DNA of 64,000 nt from Microbacterium paraoxydans (GTDB lineage: Bacteria; Actinomycetota; Actinomycetes; Actinomycetales; Microbacteriaceae): NCBI RefSeq assembly GCF_900105335.1, contig NZ_LT629770.1, forward strand, positions 1,984,001 through 2,048,000, given 5' to 3'. Positions 29,485 to 39,100 of this stretch are shown here, piece after piece. The stretch's first letter is position 1. Each line of letters opens with the position of its first letter. The position numbers were made by a program, and so were the translations under genes. The notes below the pieces were generated by a model. That model searched no databases. It had not been told where the DNA came from and saw only the letters and a list, made by a program, of their open reading frames with translations.

Positions 29485-30870
29485 TCAGCCGATCACCACC
29501 CGGGGCTGACGGCGGACGCCGTCGGAGATGCGGAGGAGGAGCGCCACGATGAGCCAGTTCGCGACGAGCGACGAGCCGCCCGCGGCCAGGAACGGGGTGG
29601 TCAGGCCGGTCAGCGGGATGACCCGCGTGACACCGCCGACCATGATGAACACCTGCAGCGCGATGGTGAACGACAGGCCCGTGGCGAGCAGCTTGCCGAA
29701 GTCGTCCTGACCGGCGAGCCCGATGCGCACGCCGCGGCTGACGAACACCATGTAGAGGCAGAGGATCGCGAAGAGCCCGATGAGGCCGAGCTCCTCGCCC
29801 AGGCTCGTGATGATGTAGTCGCTGTGCGCGAGCGGCGTGATCTCCGGGCGACCCTGCCCCCAGCCGGTGCCGATGAGGCCGCCGCGGGCGAGACCGAACA
29901 GCCCCTGCATGGGCTGGTAGCCGGCGACGTCGGGGTCGACCTTGGAGGAGTCGAACAGGAAGAGCCAGTTGATGAAACGACCCTGCACGTAGCTGAGGAT
30001 CTGGGACGCGACGGCGACGCCCGCGACCACGAGGCCGAGACCGATGAGCACCCAGCTCGTCTTGCCGGTGGCGACGTAGAGCATGGCCACGAACATGCCG
30101 AAGATGAGCGTTCCGGTGCCGAGGTCGCGCTGGACGACGATGATGCCGAGGGAGACGAGCCAGACGACGAGCACGGGTCCGAGCTCGCGCATGCGCGGCC
30201 AGGTGATCCCGAGCACGCGCTTGCCCACCGACGTCAGGCTCTCCCGCGTCCGCACGAGGTAGCCGGCGAAGAAGATCGCCAGGCAGATCTTGGCGAGCTC
30301 TCCGGGCTGGAAGGCGAACATGCCGCCGAGCGAGACCCACACCTGCGCGTTCGCATCGGGGATCCGCAGGCCGGGGACGAACGGCAGGAGCAGCAGGAGG
30401 ATTCCGGCGAGGCCGAAGATGTAGGTGTACCGGAACAGGATCCGGTAGTTGCGCAGCAGGATGACCACCGTGATCGCTCCGGCGAGGGAGATTGCGGTCC
30501 AGGCGAGCTGTTTGGTGGAGTAGGCGTTCCACCCGGTGTTCGCGAAGGCGATGTCGATCCGGTAGATCATCGCGACGCCGAGTCCGGTGAGCAGCGTCGC
30601 GATCGGGACGACGAAGGGATCGGCGTCGGCTGCCACGAAGCGCAGCACGATGTGCAGGGCGAAGGCCAGGGCCGCCAGCCCGCCGCCGATCGCCAGGATC
30701 ATCGGGTCGATGGTGCCGAGAGCGCCGAGCTGGACGAGGGTGAGGGCGGCGCCGCTGATCGCACAGGCGAAGAGGAGCAGCCAGAACTCGCGGTTGCGCT
30801 GCGTCTGCGGCATGCGCAGGCGGCGCAGAGCCTTGATGACCGTGGTGTCGGCCTGGACGTCGGTGCTCAC
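29485..30870 (-). CDS. rodA: RodA/FtsW-family peptidoglycan glycosyltransferase
   Basis: The 461-residue polytopic SEDS protein has around ten to twelve transmembrane helices. Its conserved segments include FQPGELAKICLAIF, VQRDLGTGTLIFGMF and IPLTGLTTPFLAAGGSSL near the C-terminus. SEDS proteins polymerise glycan strands from lipid II and work with a class B PBP, here the adjacent pbpA product. The ATG overlaps the end of pstP by four bases, placing it in the same operon. Confidence 0.95.
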   Translation of the reverse strand: MSTDVQADTTVIKALRRLRMPQTQRNREFWLLLFACAISGAALTLVQLGALGTIDPMILAIGGGLAALAFALHIVLRFVAADADPFVVPIATLLTGLGVAMIYRIDIAFANTGWNAYSTKQLAWTAISLAGAITVVILLRNYRILFRYTYIFGLAGILLLLLPFVPGLRIPDANAQVWVSLGGMFAFQPGELAKICLAIFFAGYLVRTRESLTSVGKRVLGITWPRMRELGPVLVVWLVSLGIIVVQRDLGTGTLIFGMFVAMLYVATGKTSWVLIGLGLVVAGVAVASQILSYVQGRFINWLFLFDSSKVDPDVAGYQPMQGLFGLARGGLIGTGWGQGRPEITPLAHSDYIITSLGEELGLIGLFAILCLYMVFVSRGVRIGLAGQDDFGKLLATGLSFTIALQVFIMVGGVTRVIPLTGLTTPFLAAGGSSLVANWLIVALLLRISDGVRRQPRVVIG

Positions 30871-32171
30871 CCCGCACCTCCCGAGGGCGTCGCGCTCGGG
30901 GAGGGGAGCGGCGTGGGCAACGGGGTCTGCTCGATGATGTTCGCCTCGGCGCCCGTGCGGAGACGGTCCACGATGGCCATGGCGTCCGAGAGCGAGCGCG
31001 CGCTGATGGTGCGCTCGACCGAGGCCCGCTGGTACGGGGGCAGGTCGGCGAGGAGGATCTCGGTGTCCTCGACCGGTGTCGACAGCGTGATCGGACCGAT
31101 GTTCTGCTGCACACCCTGGAAGATCACGACGCTGTCCTCATCCGCGCCGATGAAGTAGCGCGTCTGCGTCCAGCTGTAGGCGGCGAACGCGGCGAAGCCC
31201 AGCATGGCCAGCACCACGAGCGTTCCGGCGATCCAGCCCAGCCGGCGGCGCTTGGCGCGACGGCGGTCCTCCTCGATCAGCTCCTCGAGGTACTCGGGTG
31301 CCGGCTCGAAGTGGCTCGGTTCGTTCGCAGCCTGGCGGACCGGGTGCAGCCAGTTGCTCCGCGGGGCCCGCACCGGCGGCACGTAGACACCCGACGGGTT
31401 CGACGCCGCGCCGACGATCGTGGCGGTGCCGGAATGGACGGGGTGCTGTCCGCCCACATCGACGATCACGATTGTGACGTTGTCGGGGGCCCCGCCGTCG
31501 AGGGCCTGCTTGAGGAGGTTGTCGGCCGTGCGCCCCGGCGCGAGCCCGAGCTGCATGGCCTTGAGGATGCGGGCCTCGTCCACCACTCCCGAGAGACCGT
31601 CGGAGCACAGCAGCCAGCGGTCGCCGGGCTGCGCGTGCATGACGAACATGTCGAGCTCGGGGTCGGCGTCCATGTCGCTGAGCACCCGCATGAGGACGGA
31701 GCGCCGCGGGTGGTACCTGGCCTCTTCCGGGGTGATGCGGCCGGAGTCGACGAGGCGCTGCACGAAGGTGTGGTCGGCGGTGATCTGCGTCAGCGCATCG
31801 TCGCGGTAGAGATAGATGCGGGAGTCGCCGATGTGGCCGATGACGGCGTACTCGTCGACCATGATGATGGCGCTGAGCGTGGTGCCGAGTCCGGCGAGCT
31901 CCGGGCGGTCCTTTGCCGCGCGGATGAGGTCTCCCGCGGCGGTCGTGGCCGCGGCCTGCAGGGCGGCCTGCGCGTCCTCCGTGGAGGAGTACGGCTGGTC
32001 CAGCGGCTCCATGCGCTGGATGGCGATGCTGGAGGCGACGTCGCCGCCCGCGTGTCCGCCCATGCCGTCGGCGACGACGAACAGGTTCGCCCCGGAGTAC
32101 CCGGAGTCCTGGTTGTTGGAGCGGACCTTCCCGGTGTGGGAGATCGCGGCGCTCGAGCCTTCGAAGACCAT
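30867..32171 (-). CDS. pstP: PP2C-family serine/threonine phosphatase PstP
   Basis: The 434-residue protein has a PP2C domain (about 1-235) with the metal-binding motifs RSNNQDSG, VVADGMGGHAGG, IGHIGDSRIYL and GGAPDNVTIVIVD. A linker, a basic juxtamembrane segment (RRRAKRRRLGW), one transmembrane helix (about 318-338) and a small external domain with a Pro/Ser-rich tail follow. It reverses phosphorylation by the PknA and PknB kinases of the same cluster. It begins seven bases after the fhaB stop codon. Confidence 0.96.
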   Translation of the reverse strand: MVFEGSSAAISHTGKVRSNNQDSGYSGANLFVVADGMGGHAGGDVASSIAIQRMEPLDQPYSSTEDAQAALQAAATTAAGDLIRAAKDRPELAGLGTTLSAIIMVDEYAVIGHIGDSRIYLYRDDALTQITADHTFVQRLVDSGRITPEEARYHPRRSVLMRVLSDMDADPELDMFVMHAQPGDRWLLCSDGLSGVVDEARILKAMQLGLAPGRTADNLLKQALDGGAPDNVTIVIVDVGGQHPVHSGTATIVGAASNPSGVYVPPVRAPRSNWLHPVRQAANEPSHFEPAPEYLEELIEEDRRRAKRRRLGWIAGTLVVLAMLGFAAFAAYSWTQTRYFIGADEDSVVIFQGVQQNIGPITLSTPVEDTEILLADLPPYQRASVERTISARSLSDAMAIVDRLRTGAEANIIEQTPLPTPLPSPSATPSGGAG

Positions 32172-32178
32172 GCCGGCG

Positions 32179-32700
32179 TCAGGCCCTCAACTCGAACGTC
32201 GTCGCGCCGACCTTGACCGGGGTGCCGAGGCTCAGGGAGACCGGACCGCCCGTCACCCGCTGGCCGGCGACGAACGTGCCGTTCGTCGAGTCGAGGTCCT
32301 GGATCGCCCAGGTGTCACCGCGGAGCAGGAGTCGGGCGTGGTGACTGGAGGTGTAGTCGTCCCGGATCACGAGGGCGGATTCGCTGGAGCGGCCGATCGT
32401 CATCGCGTCGGAGCCGAGGGGGAGCTCGAGACCCGCCTTCGGTCCGGAGGTGATCACCAGGCGCTTCGCCGTCGCCACGGTCGCGGGACCGGTCGACGGT
32501 CGCGCCGACGAGGGACGGGGCGGGGCGGCCGGGGCCGCGGCAGGAGCGGCGGCGGGTGCTCCCGCGGTCGCCTCGGCGGGGAGCTTGCGGGCGCGCACTC
32601 CGAACAGGTCGGCGCGCAGGGAGTAGACGACCCCGAACACGAAGAACCACATCAGCACGAGGAAGCCGACGCGGAGCAGGAGCAGGACCAGTTCGCTCAT
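32179..32700 (-). CDS. fhaB: FHA domain membrane protein FhaB/FipA-like
   Basis: The 173-residue protein has one N-terminal transmembrane helix (about 3-25), an Ala/Pro-rich linker (55-85) and a C-terminal forkhead-associated domain. The FHA domain has the phosphothreonine-binding residues in IGRSSESALVI, SSHHARLL and STNGTFV. FhaB is a substrate and partner of PknA and PknB and takes part in cell division and oxidative-stress responses in mycobacteria. It overlaps fhaA by four bases. Confidence 0.94.
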   Translation of the reverse strand: MSELVLLLLRVGFLVLMWFFVFGVVYSLRADLFGVRARKLPAEATAGAPAAAPAAAPAAPPRPSSARPSTGPATVATAKRLVITSGPKAGLELPLGSDAMTIGRSSESALVIRDDYTSSHHARLLLRGDTWAIQDLDSTNGTFVAGQRVTGGPVSLSLGTPVKVGATTFELRA

Positions 32701-33422
32701 CCGAGGGCTCCGAACACGCGGGTCGCGTCGTCGTCCGGTCGGGACGACCGCGACGGGGTGGCGACGGGGACGATGCGGAACACGAGATCGGTGCGACCGA
32801 TCGTGATCGTGGTGTCGGAGGGGAGGGCGGCTTCGCGGAGCTTCTGCCCGTCCACCTTCGTGCCGTTCGTGGACCCCATGTCGCGGAGCATGGCGCGCTC
32901 GCCGTCCCAGAGGATCTCGGCGTGACGACGGCTCGAGCCCGCGTCGGCGATGGTGATGTCGGCATCGGAGCCGCGGCCGATCACCGTGCGGGCACGGGTG
33001 AGGGTGTGCCGGCGCCCGTCGACGTCGACCACGGCCTGCCAGCTCACGCGTCCCTCGACGGTGCCCGAGGTGACGCGGACGGTGCCGGTGGCGACCTTGT
33101 CGTCCGCTTCGAGCGTGATGGACAGAGGGCCGGCGAAGCTGTACCCCTGCGACTTCGCGTGCTTCGTGAGGAGGGCGTGCAGCTCGTCCGTCAGCGCGCC
33201 GCCGAGCCCGCGCATGCGCTCCGCGTCGTCGGGGCTGAGGCGCACGACGTAGTTGTTGGGCGTGATGATGCGGTCGCGGCTCACCACGGCCGCAGTGGTA
33301 TCCGCCTCGCGTCGCAGCGCCGAAGCGATCTCCACGGGCTGGATGCCGCTGCGGAAGGTCTTCGCGAACGCGCTGTTCACTGCGCGCTCGAGACCCTTCT
33401 CAAAGCTGTCAAGTAGTCCCAC
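32697..33422 (-). CDS. fhaA: FHA domain protein FhaA (DUF3662 plus FHA)
   Basis: The 241-residue protein begins MGLLDSFEKGLERAV and has an N-terminal DUF3662 domain (about 1-125) and a C-terminal FHA domain (about 150-230, with VIGRGSDADI and GSTNGTKVDG). FhaA binds phosphorylated partners of PknB, including the flippase regulator MviN in mycobacteria, and restrains peptidoglycan synthesis. The GTG at 33422 is chosen because GGAG precedes it and the domain begins there; a longer frame up to 33509 has no signal. The long disordered linker of mycobacterial FhaA is missing. Confidence 0.93.
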   Translation of the reverse strand: MGLLDSFEKGLERAVNSAFAKTFRSGIQPVEIASALRREADTTAAVVSRDRIITPNNYVVRLSPDDAERMRGLGGALTDELHALLTKHAKSQGYSFAGPLSITLEADDKVATGTVRVTSGTVEGRVSWQAVVDVDGRRHTLTRARTVIGRGSDADITIADAGSSRRHAEILWDGERAMLRDMGSTNGTKVDGQKLREAALPSDTTITIGRTDLVFRIVPVATPSRSSRPDDDATRVFGALG

Positions 33423-33566
33423 TGGGCTCCTCTGGCATGCCGACCGGTAGGGACATCGTAGCCAGGTGACCTGGGGGAACGCCGCCGACGCCCCTGCCGG
33501 GGTGTGCATCGCGGTCGAAAACGCGTGATATCCTCGGAAAGTTGAGTTCTTCGGAACGAGACGCTC

Positions 33567-33649
33567 GCGCGAGTGGCGGAATGGTAGACGCGCTGGCTTC
33601 AGGTGCCAGTGTCCTTATGGACGTGGGGGTTCAAGTCCCCCCTCGCGCA
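33567..33649 (+). tRNA. tRNA-Leu (anticodon CAG)
   Basis: The 83-base class II tRNA has acceptor stem GCGCGAG/CTCGCGC, anticodon stem CTGGC/GCCAG around TTCAGGT (CAG), a long variable arm, and the T-arm GGGGTTCAAGTCCCC. The CCA end is not encoded. It follows fhaA, as leuT does in mycobacteria. Confidence 0.97.
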
Positions 33650-33664
33650 CAGCGAGACATTCAT

Positions 33665-33703
33665 GAAAGAGTCGGTCAGAGTCTGACCGGCTCTTTCTGT
33701 TTC
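33665..33703 (+). terminator. Terminator after tRNA-Leu
   Basis: An inverted repeat, GAAAGAG(TC)GGTCAGA paired with TCTGACC(GG)CTCTTTC, is followed by TGTTTCC. It begins 16 bases after the tRNA 3' end. Confidence 0.85.
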
Positions 33704-33732
33704 CCCGCGAACACCCACGAACGGTCTCCCGC

Positions 33733-34194
33733 ATGAGCCCCTGGATGCACACCGTCGGACTGATCGTCGTCCGCATCGTCTTCCCCGGGGCCCTGGCGCT
33801 GACGGCGTTGCTGCTCCTCTGGTACGGCTTCGGCATGCTGGACGAGACGCCCGGGTTCGCGTGGGTGATGATCGCGACGGGGGGAGCGGGGTTCCTTCTC
33901 TCCCTCCTCCTTCTCTGGCGACTCAACAATGCCCGCGGTCGCGAGGACTTCCGGTGGTACGTCGTGCCGGAGGACGACGCGGAGGGCGCCGTCCCGCCGG
34001 AGCCGATCTCGGCCGAGGAGAGGGAGCGCCTCACCCGTGAGCTGGACGAGGTGAACCGCCGGTGGCGGGAGGCGCTGGAGGCCGGTTTCCTCTCCGGCGG
34101 CTCGCTCGCCGCCCACGAGATCCGTGCGGAACTCGAGGAACGCGCGACGGCTCTGCGCCGTCGACTCGAGTCGCCTTCCTCTCCCGGTCAGTGA
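33733..34194 (+). CDS. Membrane protein of unknown function
   Basis: The 153-residue protein has two transmembrane helices (about residues 8-32 and 42-62) joined by a short loop. A charged, mostly helical cytoplasmic tail follows, rich in Glu and Arg (ISAEERERLTRELDEVNRRW, then ELEERATALRRRLE), likely a coiled coil. No known domain is recognised. It stands alone between tRNA-Leu and the giant surface protein. Composition and GC3 are normal for the genome. Confidence 0.8.
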   Translation: MSPWMHTVGLIVVRIVFPGALALTALLLLWYGFGMLDETPGFAWVMIATGGAGFLLSLLLLWRLNNARGREDFRWYVVPEDDAEGAVPPEPISAEERERLTRELDEVNRRWREALEAGFLSGGSLAAHEIRAELEERATALRRRLESPSSPGQ

Positions 34195-34315
34195 CCAAAG
34201 TCCTCATCCTTTAGCGACGAAAGGTGGCCTGGAGTTCCGTCAAGCGCCGCCCTACTCTCAGCCGTATCCCAGTTCGGAGGGGTGGGTGGACTGGGCACGG
34301 AACAGGGGAGTGTTC

Positions 34316-36196
34316 ATGCAGTTCTCTCTGCACACGAATTCCGAGCGCGAAGAGAAGAAGGACCGGAGAACGCGACGGCGGCTGCTGTCGCCGCGACGCC
34401 CGTGGGCGGTGGCGACCATGCTCGCCCTCGTGCTGGGATCCCTCGTCGCGCCCGTGCTCCCGGCGACGGCGGCCCCGGGCGACCCGGCGCAGCTGTACCT
34501 CGGCGTCTCCTACGAGGGTCCGATCGTCGGTACGGACAAGGACCTGACGGCACCGACGGAGTGCCCGGCGAACTCGGTACTCACCGGCGTCCGGACGGAG
34601 AACAGGACCGCGGAGGCACCGTCCGGAGCGAACGCCATCCTCACTCGATTCGCGCTGCAGTGTTCGACCATCACGGTGAGCAACACGGGCGTCGTGACGG
34701 GAACGGTGAACCCCACCTGGATCGATGGGCCGGTCTACGATCAGAGCCGCGGGAATGTGTCCACCGCGACGTGTCCGGCGAACACCTTCGCGCATCGCAT
34801 CACCGGCACGACCTTCGTCGGCCAGGGCGTTCGATGGCCATCCTCCGTGCAGATCACGTGCCGCCCGATGACCTTCACGGCCGCGGGGGAGCTGCGGATC
34901 AACCTCGCGGCGACCCCCACCGTCCTCACCGCGGGTGAGAACTTCAACACCAACGGCGGTCTCGATACGCCGACTCCTCGCTGTGGTCCGGGGGACACGA
35001 CCGGGACGAGCGACATCGTCGTGCGCGGTTACCGCGCGCAGAGCGGTGGCGAGGGCATCGACGGCTTCAACCCCTCCTGTACGACGATTCCCGACGACTT
35101 CGGCGATGCGCCGGCCAGTTACGGCTCGGTCTCCCATGAGCTGAATGCGGCGACGTATCTGGGGTGGTCGGCCGATGCCGAGACGGCGATGCAGTACAGC
35201 GCGAACGCGACGGGCGACAACGTGGTCGGCGGCACGGCCCCGAACCAGACCATCAACGACGAGACGGGGGTGGCGTCGTTCGGGCCGATCATGGCCAGCG
35301 TGACGAACACCTATTCGGTGTCGGTGTTGGCGTCGAACAAGGTGCCGGGGGTGCCGGCGACCCTGGTCGGCTGGATCGACTTCAATCGCAACGGCGTGTT
35401 CGATGCGAACGAGGGTGCCACCGCGACGGTCCCGGCGGGCACGGCGGACGGCTCGTCGGTGACGCTGAACTGGTCCGGCATCGCCTCGCAGACGGTGGGC
35501 GGGCAGACGTTCGCCCGATTCCGCATCCAGAGCGGGACAGGGTTGACCGCGGCGACCCCGACGGGGACGGGCGGTCCGGGTGAGGTGGAGGACTACGCCG
35601 TCACGATCACGGCTCCGGCGCCCTCTCTGGCGTTGACGAAGACGGTCACGCCGACCACCGCCAGCGCGGCGGGGGACACGGTGACCTATTCGTTCGCGGT
35701 CTCGAACACCGGCAACGTCGCCGTCTCGGGGCTCGGCATCCGCGAGTCCGCGTTCAGCGGCACGGGGACGCTCGGGGCGGTGAACTGTGCGGCGACGACG
35801 CTCGCCGTGGGGCAGAACACGACCTGTACGGCGGCGTACACGTTGACGCAGGCGGACATCGACGCGGGGACGGTGACGAACACCGCGCTCGCGACCGGAA
35901 CCTCCGAGGCCAACACCGGCGTGGAGAGCAACCCGAGCACCGCGACGGTCACCACGACCCGCACCCCGGCGCTCACGGTCGTGAAGTCGGCGACCCCGTC
36001 CGGACCGGACGACTTCACGGTCGGACAGGTGATCGACTACTCGTTCATCGTCACCAACACGGGCAACGTGACCGTCTCGAGCATCGCGGTGAACGAGACG
36101 GCGTTCACGGGTTCCGGCTCCCTGTCGACGATCGAGTGCCCGGTCGCCCCCTCGCCCCGGGTGCGCAGACGACTTGTCGTGCGAGCTACACCCTGA
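34316..36196 (+). CDS. Giant surface protein, N-terminal part (signal peptide, GEVED-type domain, first DUF11-like repeats)
   Basis: From the ATG at 34316 (AGGGGAG six bases upstream) the frame encodes 626 residues. The signal peptide has a long basic n-region, a hydrophobic core and a PATAAPGDP cleavage area near residue 55. A secreted N-terminal domain with several cysteines follows. A GEVED-type domain (starting DDFGDAPASYG and ending GEVEDYAVTI) occupies about residues 260-430. The first DUF11-like repeat and half of the second come next. The frame leaves the repeat pattern after TIECPVA near 36145 and stops at 36196, while the repeats continue in another frame. It is one gene with 36136-41040. 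Confidence 0.85.
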   Translation: MQFSLHTNSEREEKKDRRTRRRLLSPRRPWAVATMLALVLGSLVAPVLPATAAPGDPAQLYLGVSYEGPIVGTDKDLTAPTECPANSVLTGVRTENRTAEAPSGANAILTRFALQCSTITVSNTGVVTGTVNPTWIDGPVYDQSRGNVSTATCPANTFAHRITGTTFVGQGVRWPSSVQITCRPMTFTAAGELRINLAATPTVLTAGENFNTNGGLDTPTPRCGPGDTTGTSDIVVRGYRAQSGGEGIDGFNPSCTTIPDDFGDAPASYGSVSHELNAATYLGWSADAETAMQYSANATGDNVVGGTAPNQTINDETGVASFGPIMASVTNTYSVSVLASNKVPGVPATLVGWIDFNRNGVFDANEGATATVPAGTADGSSVTLNWSGIASQTVGGQTFARFRIQSGTGLTAATPTGTGGPGEVEDYAVTITAPAPSLALTKTVTPTTASAAGDTVTYSFAVSNTGNVAVSGLGIRESAFSGTGTLGAVNCAATTLAVGQNTTCTAAYTLTQADIDAGTVTNTALATGTSEANTGVESNPSTATVTTTRTPALTVVKSATPSGPDDFTVGQVIDYSFIVTNTGNVTVSSIAVNETAFTGSGSLSTIECPVAPSPRVRRRLVVRATP

Positions 36197-39100
36197 CGCA
36201 GACGGACGTGGACGGGGGATCGGTCAGCAACACGGCGACCGCCACCGGTGTGCCGCCCGGGTCGCTGACGCCTCCGGTGTCTCCGCCCTCGACCGTGCGC
36301 GTGCCGGTGGACCCGGCTCCGGCGATCTCGCTGGAGAAGAGCTCCGAGACGACCGCGATCACCGGCGCCGGGCAGACGATCGACTACTCCTTCCTCGTCA
36401 CCAACACCGGGAACGTCACCCTGACGAACGTCGGCATCGACGAGGAGTCCTTCTCCGGCACCGGAGCCCTCGACGTGACCTGCCCCGCCGGCGCCGCCTC
36501 CCTCGTGCCGGGGGCCGAGGTCACCTGCACCGCGAGCTACACCGTGACGGCCGCGGACTACAACACCTCGGCGCTCACGAACACGGCCACCGCGACGGGC
36601 ACGCCGCCGACCGGTACGGCACCGGTGTCCTCGCCGTCCACGGTCGAGATCCCCGTCACCTCCGCCCCGGCGCTCACGGTGGCGAAGACGGCGGACCGCA
36701 CGGAGATCACCGCGGCCGGACAGACGATCACCTACTCGTTCCTCATCACGAACACGGGGAACGTGACGATCGCCGACGTCGGCGTGACGGAGACGTCGTT
36801 CACCGGAACGGGAACCGCCCCCGTCGTCACCTGCCCCGCGGCCGCCGCCTCCCTGGCCCCGGGCGCGCAGGTGACGTGCACCGCACCCTACGTGGTGACC
36901 CAGGCCGACATCGACGCGGGCGGGGTGACCAACACCGCGACCGTGACCGGGGAGCCGCCCACGGGCGAACCACCGGTGTCACCGCCCTCGACCGTGGTGG
37001 TCCCCGCGGACGAGACGCCCGCGATCACCCTCGTCAAGACGGCCGATCCGACGTCGATCACCGCCGCCGGGGCGACCGTCGACTACGCCTTCCTCGTGAC
37101 GAACACGGGCAACGTGACCCTCACCGACATCACCGTGACCGAGACCGCGTTCTCCGGCACGGGCACGGCGCCGGAGATCACCTGCCCGGCCGCCGCGGCG
37201 ACACTCGCTCCGGGCGCCCAGGTGACCTGCACCGCGTCCTATGAGGCGACGCAGGCGGATGTCGACGCGGGTCAGGTGACCAACACCGCCACCGCGACGG
37301 GCACGCCGCCGCGCGACCTCGAGCCGCCGGTGTCCGCACCCTCCACGGCGATCGTCACGGTGCCCGGCGCGCCCGCCCTCACGGTCGCGAAGACGGCCGA
37401 CCGGACGGAGATCACCGCCGCGGGGGACGTCATCACCTACTCGTTCCTCGTGACGAACACGGGCAACGTGACCATCGCGGACGTGACCGTGGACGAGGTG
37501 TCGTTCTCGGGTACCGGTGCGACTCCCGTCGTCACCTGCCCCGCAGCGGCCGCGTCCCTCGAACCCGGAGCTCAGGTGACGTGCACCGCGACCTACGAGG
37601 TGACGCAGGCCGACATCGATGCAGGCGGCGTGACGAACACCGCCACCGTGACGGGCGACCCGCCCGGAACCCTCGAGCCGCCGGTGTCGCCGCCGTCGGA
37701 GGTCGAGGTGCCGTCGATCGAGACGCCGGGCATCACCGTCGTGAAGTCGGCCGACCCCTCCACCGCTGCCGGCTACACGGTGGGGACGGAGATCACCTAC
37801 ACGTTCGTCGTGACGAACACGGGCAACGTGACCCTCACCGACGTGACGGTGGACGAGACGGCGTTCACGGGCTCGGGAGAGGTGTCGGCGATCTCGTGTC
37901 CGGCGGGGGCCGCATCGCTCGCACCGGGGGCGCAGGTCGAGTGCACCGCCACGTACACGCTGACGCAGGCCGACATCGACGCCGGGCAGTTGTCGAACAC
38001 GGCGACGGCGACGGGCACACCGCCGTCGGGGACGCCACCGGTGTCGCCGCCGACGACGGTGGAGATCCCCGGTGACCCGGCCCCGGCGCTGACCGTGGCG
38101 AAGACCGCTGACCGGACGGAGATCACGGCAGCGGGACAGACGATCACCTACTCGTTCCTGGTGACGAACACCGGGAATGTCACGGTGCGCGACGTCACGG
38201 TGGAGGAGGGCACCTTCACCGGTACGGGTCCTGCTCCGGTCGTGACCTGTCCTGCGGGTGCCGCCACGATGATTCCCGGTGCGCAGGTGACCTGTACGGC
38301 GGAGTACGTCGTCACGCAGGCGGACATCGACGCCGGTGGAGTCACCAACACCGCGACCGTGACGGGCACGCCGCCGTCCGGGGAGCCGCCGGTGTCGCCG
38401 CCTTCCGAGGTCGAGGTGCCGTCGGAGCCGTCGCCGGGCCTGTCGGTGTCGAAGACGGCGGACCGGACCGAGATCACGGCCGCCGGCCAGACGATCACCT
38501 ATTCCTTCCTCGTCGCGAACACCGGCAACGTCACTCTGACGGACGTCGAGGTGACGGAGGCCTCGTTCACCGGCAGCGGGACCCCGCCGGTCATCGAGTG
38601 CCCGGCCGCGGTGGCGTCGCTCGCTCCCGGGGACGAGGTGACCTGCACGGCGGAGTACGTCGTCACGCAAGCCGACGTGGATGCGGGTGGTGTGACGAAC
38701 ACCGCGACCACGACCGGTACTCCCCCGTCGGGGGAGCCGCCGGTGTCGCCGCCTTCCGAGGTCGAGGTGCCGTCGGAGCCGTCGCCGGGCCTGTCGGTCG
38801 TGAAGTCGTCCGACCGGTCGACGATCACCGCAGCGGGTCAGACGATCACGTACTCGTTCCTCGTCACCAACACGGGTAACGTGACGATCGCCGACGTGAC
38901 GGTCGAGGAGACGGGCTTCACCGGCACCGGCACGGCTCCGGTCGTGACGTGCCCGGCGGGGGCCGCGTCGCTCGCGCCGGGTGCTCAGGTCACCTGCACC
39001 GCGCCGTACGTGGTCACGCAGGCCGACCTCGACGGCGGCGGGGTGACGAACACCGCGACCGTGACCGGCACGCCGCCCTCGGGCGAACCCCCCGTGTCAC

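Noticed and set aside
36136..36196. Programmed ribosomal frameshift in the giant surface protein.
   Set aside because: No slippery heptamer with a downstream stem is apparent. About seven bases are missing compared with other repeats, which favours a mutation or an assembly error.
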